This document shows positions 6,661 through 11,039 of a stretch of 11,039 nucleotides of DNA, piece by piece. Source of the DNA: Patescibacteria group bacterium UBA6164 (GTDB lineage: Bacteria > Patescibacteriota > Gracilibacteria > BD1-5 > UBA6164); contig DIUG01000030.1 of NCBI GenBank assembly GCA_002422305.1, positions 1-11,039 on the forward strand, in the 5' to 3' direction. A model generated the notes under the pieces. That model did not search any database and was not told the DNA's origin. It saw only the letters and a program-made list of their open reading frames with translations. The translations under genes were made by a program, and so were the position numbers. Numbering within the stretch: the stretch's first letter is position 1; the number at the start of each line of letters is the position of its first letter.

Positions 6661-7815
6661 ATGACACCAGAAAAGCAAAGTGAAGCATTTATTTCACAAG
6701 AAACACAAAAAGTTACTAATGAAGTAGGAAAAAATCCTGAAAAATTAGCTGCAAATTTAGATATGGATAGAATACAAAAAGAAATATTTGAAAAATTTGA
6801 CAAACTTCAAAGAGAAGGTTATAGTATAGATGAAAAACATTTAAAAGATAGCTGATATATAGATAATAGACCAGCTAAAAATAAACCTACTGAAATTAAA
6901 CCACAAACTTGAAGTGTAGAAACTTGAAATGATAAATTAACTATAGATAAAATAATTTGAAAAGAATTATTAAATTGAACTTGATTAAATGTAGTAAATG
7001 GTAGTACAGAATGACAATTGAAATTTACTTGAGATTTAAAAGGTTATAAAGCTACATATAATTGAAAAGAAATAAATTTATCTGGGACTTCTTTTTCAAA
7101 AGAATTAAAAATATCTAAATTAAATGATTGAAATATAACTATAAGTTCAGAATGAGATGCAATTAAATTAGAAAAAATTAATAATGAAAAACCAGTAGGA
7201 AATTGAAATAAATCTATGGATGAAATAAATAAAATGTTAGATTGATTTCAAGCTCAAAATAAAGAAAGATTTTGAGAAGAAAAACCTAAACAAAAAGAAC
7301 CAGAACAAAAATTAACTGAAGCAGAACAACCTATTAATACTCAACAACAAGTCGAAACAGAACAAAGAAATAATGAAAGAAAAGATCAAAATATAATAAA
7401 TCAAATGAATAAAATTGATTTAAATTCTAAGGATTGAGTAAAAGAACTTAATAATTTAATTAATAAACTTCATAATAAAGAAAAATATAAGCAAAGTATA
7501 TCTGATGAAGTAAGTAAACTATGATTTAAGCTTGTTTCAAATAGAGATAGGTGGTTGATTATGAAAGATAAACCAATTAAAGTTTTTTCACAACCACAAT
7601 GACTTCCTGATTTAAATAGTGGTCATGGTCAACAATTCAATAAATGACTTCCTAATTTAAATAGTGGTCATGGTCGCCAATTCAACAATGATTGAATTAA
7701 TATTGAAAGTAATAATAATGGTATAAGAAAAAGTATTAATACTTGAAGTATTAGTGCAGCTAATTGAGCGAAAGTTAATATTTGATGAGTAGTAATAGAT
7801 GGTAATGAATACTAA
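6661..7815 (+). CDS. Gly/Asn-rich modular protein of unknown function (384 aa)
   Basis: ATG at 6661, TAA at 7813, with many TGA glycines. By eye: a charged helical N-terminus (1-65, MTPEKQSEAFISQETQ); a beta-rich domain with repeated Gly (about 95-175, for example LKFTGDLKGYKATYNGKEINLSG split over short strands); a Glu/Gln/Lys-rich low-complexity linker (about 195-240); a helical part (about 250-285) leading to RDRWLIMKDKPIKVF; and a Gly/Asn-rich tail with the tandem repeat GLPDLNSGHGQQFNK / GLPNLNSGHGRQFNN (314-343). The tail ends GAKVNIGGVVIDGNEY. There is no signal peptide, although the composition looks like a surface or secreted protein. It lies 29 nt after the first small gene and 5 nt before the second. 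No family recognised. Confidence 0.8.
7600..7689 (+). repeat. 45-bp in-frame tandem duplication
   Basis: Copies at 7600-7644 and 7645-7689 both begin TGACTTCCT and share TTAAATAGTGGTCATGGTC; they differ at only a handful of bases. The duplication adds 15 residues. Several of its glycines use GGT where neighbouring parts of the gene use TGA. Confidence 0.9.
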
Positions 7816-7820
7816 AATTT

Positions 7821-8105
7821 ATGACAAAAAAAGAATATATTATAAAACTAATTGATAAATTATCTGAAAGTTGGGATTTTGCTAAATGATTAAAGGTATT
7901 TATGAAAAATAAAGAATTAGATCAAAAAACTTTGGATTTTTTATTTGATTTTTTATCTTCAAATTTAAATTCTTTTACAGAAAATAATAAAAATAAACTT
8001 ATAAAAAACTCATTAAATATTATAAGTAAATTAAAAAAAGAAGAAAAAAATGAAATATCAAAAGATTTAGAAAAAGAACTAGATAATTTAATTAATGATT
8101 TATAA
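7821..8105 (+). CDS. Second small helical protein of the cluster (94 aa)
   Basis: ATG at 7821, TAA at 8103. One TGA (7890-7892) reads as glycine in FAKGLKVF; with the standard code only the part from the Met at 7902 would be recognised. The protein is Lys/Leu/Asn/Glu-rich and helical by eye (IIKLIDKLSESWDF, TLDFLFDFLSSNLNSF, NIISKLKKEEKNEI), ending EKELDNLINDL. It has no signal or membrane segment. It starts 5 nt after the upstream stop and ends 2 nt before the next ATG, so translation is probably coupled. Size, composition and the C-terminal ending resemble the 118-aa protein at the head of the cluster, suggesting distant paralogy that I cannot prove by eye. Confidence 0.8.
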
Positions 8106-8107
8106 AA

Positions 8108-10708
8108 ATGGAAAAAAAAGATTTTTTAGAACAATTAGATTTAAATAAAGATTCTCAAATAAGCAAAGAAGATGTAAAAAGTCTTTGAGAAATTTTAAGT
8201 AAAGAAAATCCAAAATATAACAAGGAATTTGTAGAAAAGTTGGAAAAAGATCCTAAATTGAAAGAGGTTTTATTTGCATTAGAACCTAGTTTTTTAGATG
8301 TAATAAATTCAAAAGACTTCATAATAAATCCAGAAAATAAAGAAAATATAATTATTTTACAGTTTTTTGCCAAATATTTTAGATGAGAAAATGTAGAAAT
8401 AAATGGTCAATTTACACCTGAAACAGAAAAACTGTATCTAGAATCAAGTTTACAAACAAAAAGTTTAGATCAAAATACATTTTCGTGAAATAATGAATTA
8501 GAGCTTTTTAAAACATGGATTTGAATGAATGACTCAATAACTATTCAAACCGTATCAAGGGAAGAATTTGATAAGATTAAACCAAATATAACAGAAAAAA
8601 ATAATCTAAAGTGAGATTGAAAAGATAAACCACAAGGTTATAACTTAAAAATACCAGAAGATTTAAAAAATACAGAGACTCCAATGTTTATGAAAGCAGT
8701 TAATAAAATTGCATATTGAGAAGAGTTACCAAAAGAATCAGCATTTAAAACTTACCAATCAAAACTAGAAGCAAATATAAAATATTTAGAATCAATAGAA
8801 GATGAAGCAAGTGAAAATCCAGATACAAAAGCACAATATGAAAAACTGATGTGAAAACTTGAACAAATTAAAAATAATTATTATGAGGATGAAGATTGAG
8901 TTGATGAAAATATAGTGGAAAATGAGCTTTGAAGTATAAATTGAAAAATGTCTTTAGAATTTGCTGAAATATGAAATGAACAAATAAAATGACAAAAAGA
9001 TAATCCAAAAGTAAAAATGATGTTACTTGAGAAAATGATTTCAAAAGATTTGAGAAATTATATGGATTTAGCAGTTTTTGAAAGAGGAACAGAAACATTA
9101 TTTAATTATTTGAATACACCGACAAAAAAGGAGCATGAATATTTGTTAGATGAAGGTAAAAGAAAAGAGGCTTTAGTAACTGAAATTGATAGTTCTTTAT
9201 CTGAAAAACTAGAGTCAATGTCTGATGTAAAACAAAAACTAAAAGATAGTATATGAGTAGAAAAATATAAGGAAGAATTAAAAGGATTAGAATGAGAAGA
9301 AAGAATATCTAAAGAAAAAGAAGTGTGTAAGAAATTACTTGAAGAAATAAATAAATACCCTCGGACTAATATGGATAATTCTGAAAATAGTCAACCAGCA
9401 AAAATGCTTGAAACTCAAAAAATGATTTGTGTATGAAAATCAATTATTGCCTGATGATTTTTACAAGAATTATGAATAAAATTTGATACTTTAAATGTTT
9501 GGTGACATAGTGCATTAATGGTTTATTTATCTGACTGAAAAGAATATTATTTTGATTCTACAAATACTACAGACTTATCAGAATTTGAAAATATACAAAA
9601 AGTAGAATGATGAACTTATGAAAAATGAAAAACTATATTACAAAATAAATTTGCAGAGTGATGAAAAATTGATTTATGATCTAATTGAGCACTTATTGAT
9701 AGTGATTGAATGTTACATTTTAGTAAAGCTGATCCAGAGTTTTGATTAATGTGACAGTTGTATGGTAATAAGTCAAATGAGGAAGATATACCAACAAAAG
9801 ATTCTATATTATTATTACAAAGAGCAATTGAAATAAATCCTAATGGTATAGATGGGTATTTAAATTTAGCTAATAGGTATATGGGATTATGAAATTATAA
9901 TGAAGCTATTAAATTATTAGAGGAATGATGAAAAATTGATAAAGATTCATCTAAATTGATTGAAAATATTACTATATTAATTCAAAAAATTAATGATCCA
10001 GAAAAGGCTATATCATTATCAGATCATTTTATTTGATTAGTTTGAAGTAATAAAGATTTAATTACTATGTTAATTGTTTCTATTAATAACTTATGAGATA
10101 AAGGAAAAATATTAGAATATACAGAAAAATACTTAAATAAATATCCTGGATCAGAAAAGTTACTAAAAGCATATTGAGAAATAGCTAGTTCTTATTTTAA
10201 AGAATGAAATAAAGAAAATGCATATATGTTAGCAGAAAAATTATTAAAATATTGAGAACAGCCATTAGCTTTAATTATCTTATCTAAAAAGGAAATTGAA
10301 AAATGAAACTATGAAAAAGCATATAATCTTTTAAATAAAGCCTCTAATATTTCTTGAACATCAGGAAGTGAAATAATAGAAACTATAGATATTTTAATAA
10401 AATCAATTAAAAATAATGATTCAAAAATAAATGAACTTAATAAATTAAAAGAAAATTTACTTATAAAGACATTAGAGTGAATAGATCCAGAAATTAATAA
10501 AGAATATTTTATAGATATATCTATAAAATTAGTACAATTAGGTTCTTGAATATGATATCAATGATTATTGATAAATTCTTATTATGAAAAAAATCTTGGA
10601 GAAATGGATAAAATTTATAAAGATTTTCTAAAATTAAATAATACTGATGAGCTAAAAACAAGAGTTTCAAAGCAGTATAATTATTTTAAAAAACAGTTAA
10701 TAAAATAG
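8108..10708 (+). CDS. Large multidomain protein: EF-hand-like loop, transglutaminase-like core, TPR-like repeats (866 aa)
   Basis: One frame from ATG at 8108 to TAG at 10706, with dozens of TGA glycines. Residues 11-22 (DLNKDSQISKED) fit an EF-hand/dockerin-type calcium loop: D, N, D, Q, S, D at positions 1, 3, 5, 7, 9, 12. Residues 25-430 are mostly charged helix. Residues 437-490 resemble the transglutaminase-like/SirB1 core: Cys441 in MICVGKSIIAGGFLQELGI, His467 in VWGHSALMVYL, Asp483 in KEYYFDST, the usual Cys-His-Asp order. From about 565 there are TPR-like helical pairs (LLLQRAIEINPNGIDGYLNL, ANRYMGLGNYNEAIKLLEEG), and helices continue to the end. A transglutaminase-like core followed by TPRs recalls SirB1 proteins, but this one is three times longer. 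No signal peptide. Protease, cross-linking or scaffold roles are all possible; activity is untested. Confidence 0.85.
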
Positions 10709-10803
10709 ACTACTTATTATGTTAAACTAGATAGTGAAAGATTGTATAATACAATGGAAAAAATAAATAAAAGAAGTAAAATTTATAAATAAATTATGTA
10801 TTT

Positions 10804-11004
10804 GGCTCTTTTTCATTCAACAGAAAAATAGAATGATTAAAATTGATTAGTTTAGTTGAATATAAAGCCTAATTTATGTACTAAAAAAATACAAAAAAGT
10901 TTAATTTAAACTTTTTTGTATTTTTTATATATAATTCAGGCTTTGTAATCACATAAAATAACTCTCTTTTTATACAAAAAAAGTCTGCTACATGAAAAAG
11001 AGCC
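10804..11004 (+). ncRNA. Candidate structured RNA or small element with 13-bp terminal inverted repeats
   Basis: Exact inverted repeats GGCTCTTTTTCAT (10804-10816) and ATGAAAAAGAGCC (10992-11004) enclose three more pairings. These are TCAAC/GTTGA (10817-10821 with 10855-10859); TATAAAGCCT/AGGCTTTGTA (10861-10870 with 10938-10947, one G-U); and CTTTTT/AAAAAG inside 10948-10991. A 21-bp hairpin lies within the second of them. The helices abut like a multi-branch junction, and TTTTATTTTC follows the closing stem. A structured RNA, a miniature mobile element and an elaborate terminator all fit. In such AT-rich DNA some of the pairings may be chance. Confidence 0.35.
10884..10926. terminator. Perfect 21-bp hairpin, probable bidirectional terminator
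   Basis: Arms 10884-10904 and 10906-10926 are perfectly complementary around one base. The right arm ends in TTTTTT and the left begins AAAAAA, so it could terminate on both strands. It lies about 175 nt after the stop of the 866-aa gene and is the only strong candidate terminator for that cluster. Confidence 0.55.
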
Positions 11005-11039
11005 TTTTATTTTCTATTTGGTAGTATGTCAAAACATTT

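Larger units (their letters stand above)
10709..11039. other. Gene-free 3' region with nested inverted repeats
   Basis: No convincing gene is present on either strand. TATAAT at 10745-10750 (poor -35) and TAAAAT at 10777-10782 are possible -10 boxes. From 10804 to 11004 the DNA is organised as nested and adjacent inverted repeats, listed separately. ATG at 11026 could open a gene running out of the window, but only four codons are visible. Confidence 0.6.

Noticed and set aside
8155..9098. Minus-strand open frames at 8155-8373 and 8868-9098
   Set aside because: Antisense to the 866-aa gene, which has an unbroken table-25 frame.
323..10708. A cluster of pseudogenes broken by many stops
   Set aside because: All interruptions are TGA, they fall at conserved glycines, and no frameshifts or TAA/TAG interruptions occur.
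323..10708. Mycoplasma-type code 4 (TGA = Trp)
   Set aside because: Tryptophan at the P-loop glycines of PilB and Tmk and in GFSGGP would destroy the motifs; TGG is used where Trp fits.
10754..10792. Short ORF (MEKINKRSKIYK)
   Set aside because: Only 12 codons, with no supporting context.
11026..11039. Start of a further gene (ATG TCA AAA CAT)
   Set aside because: Only four codons are inside the window, too few to support a call.

Overview
The window is very AT-rich and reads sensibly only if TGA is a sense codon for glycine (translation table 25). TGA sits at invariant glycines: the PilB Walker A (TGPTGSGKT), the thymidylate kinase P-loop (GIDGSGKGT) and the GFSGGP loop of a trypsin-like protease. 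Every gene ends in TAA or TAG, and TGG remains tryptophan. Code 25 is known from Candidatus Absconditabacteria (SR1) and Gracilibacteria (BD1-5/GN02), so the source is almost certainly a member of one of these Patescibacteria/CPR lineages; the window does not decide which. With the standard code most of the genes here would look broken.

Layout. 1-297: three tandem 108-bp repeats, each with two palindromes. 323-1762, minus strand: a secreted protein of unknown function and a membrane-anchored, minor-pilin-like protein. 1824-3128, plus: a GspE/PilB-type assembly ATPase, divergent from the pilin-like gene. 3136-3786, minus: a compact membrane-anchored HtrA-like serine protease, convergent with pilB. 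3908-5636, plus: NUDIX hydrolase, thymidylate kinase and YraN-family nuclease in an apparent operon. The protease and the NUDIX operon diverge from a 25-bp-armed palindrome that appears to carry two mirror-image promoters. 5866-6138, plus: a small acidic lipoprotein closed by a clear terminator. 6275-10708, plus: a tightly packed four-gene cluster behind a good promoter, alternating small helical and large unknown proteins. Its last gene is an 866-residue protein with an EF-hand-like loop, a transglutaminase-like Cys-His-Asp core and TPR-like repeats. 10709-11039: no gene, but a strong hairpin inside a nested inverted-repeat structure that could be a terminator, an RNA or a small element.

How the parts may work together. 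The pilin-like protein and PilB fit type IV pilus or related secretion machinery, which reduced, host-associated CPR bacteria commonly keep. The NUDIX-tmk-yraN set is nucleotide and DNA housekeeping. The four-gene cluster is the part least explained by known families and the best candidate for an undescribed system. Starts generally lack Shine-Dalgarno sequences, while sigma-70-like boxes (TTGnnA, TAAAAT/TATAAT, extended TGn) are visible at several of them.
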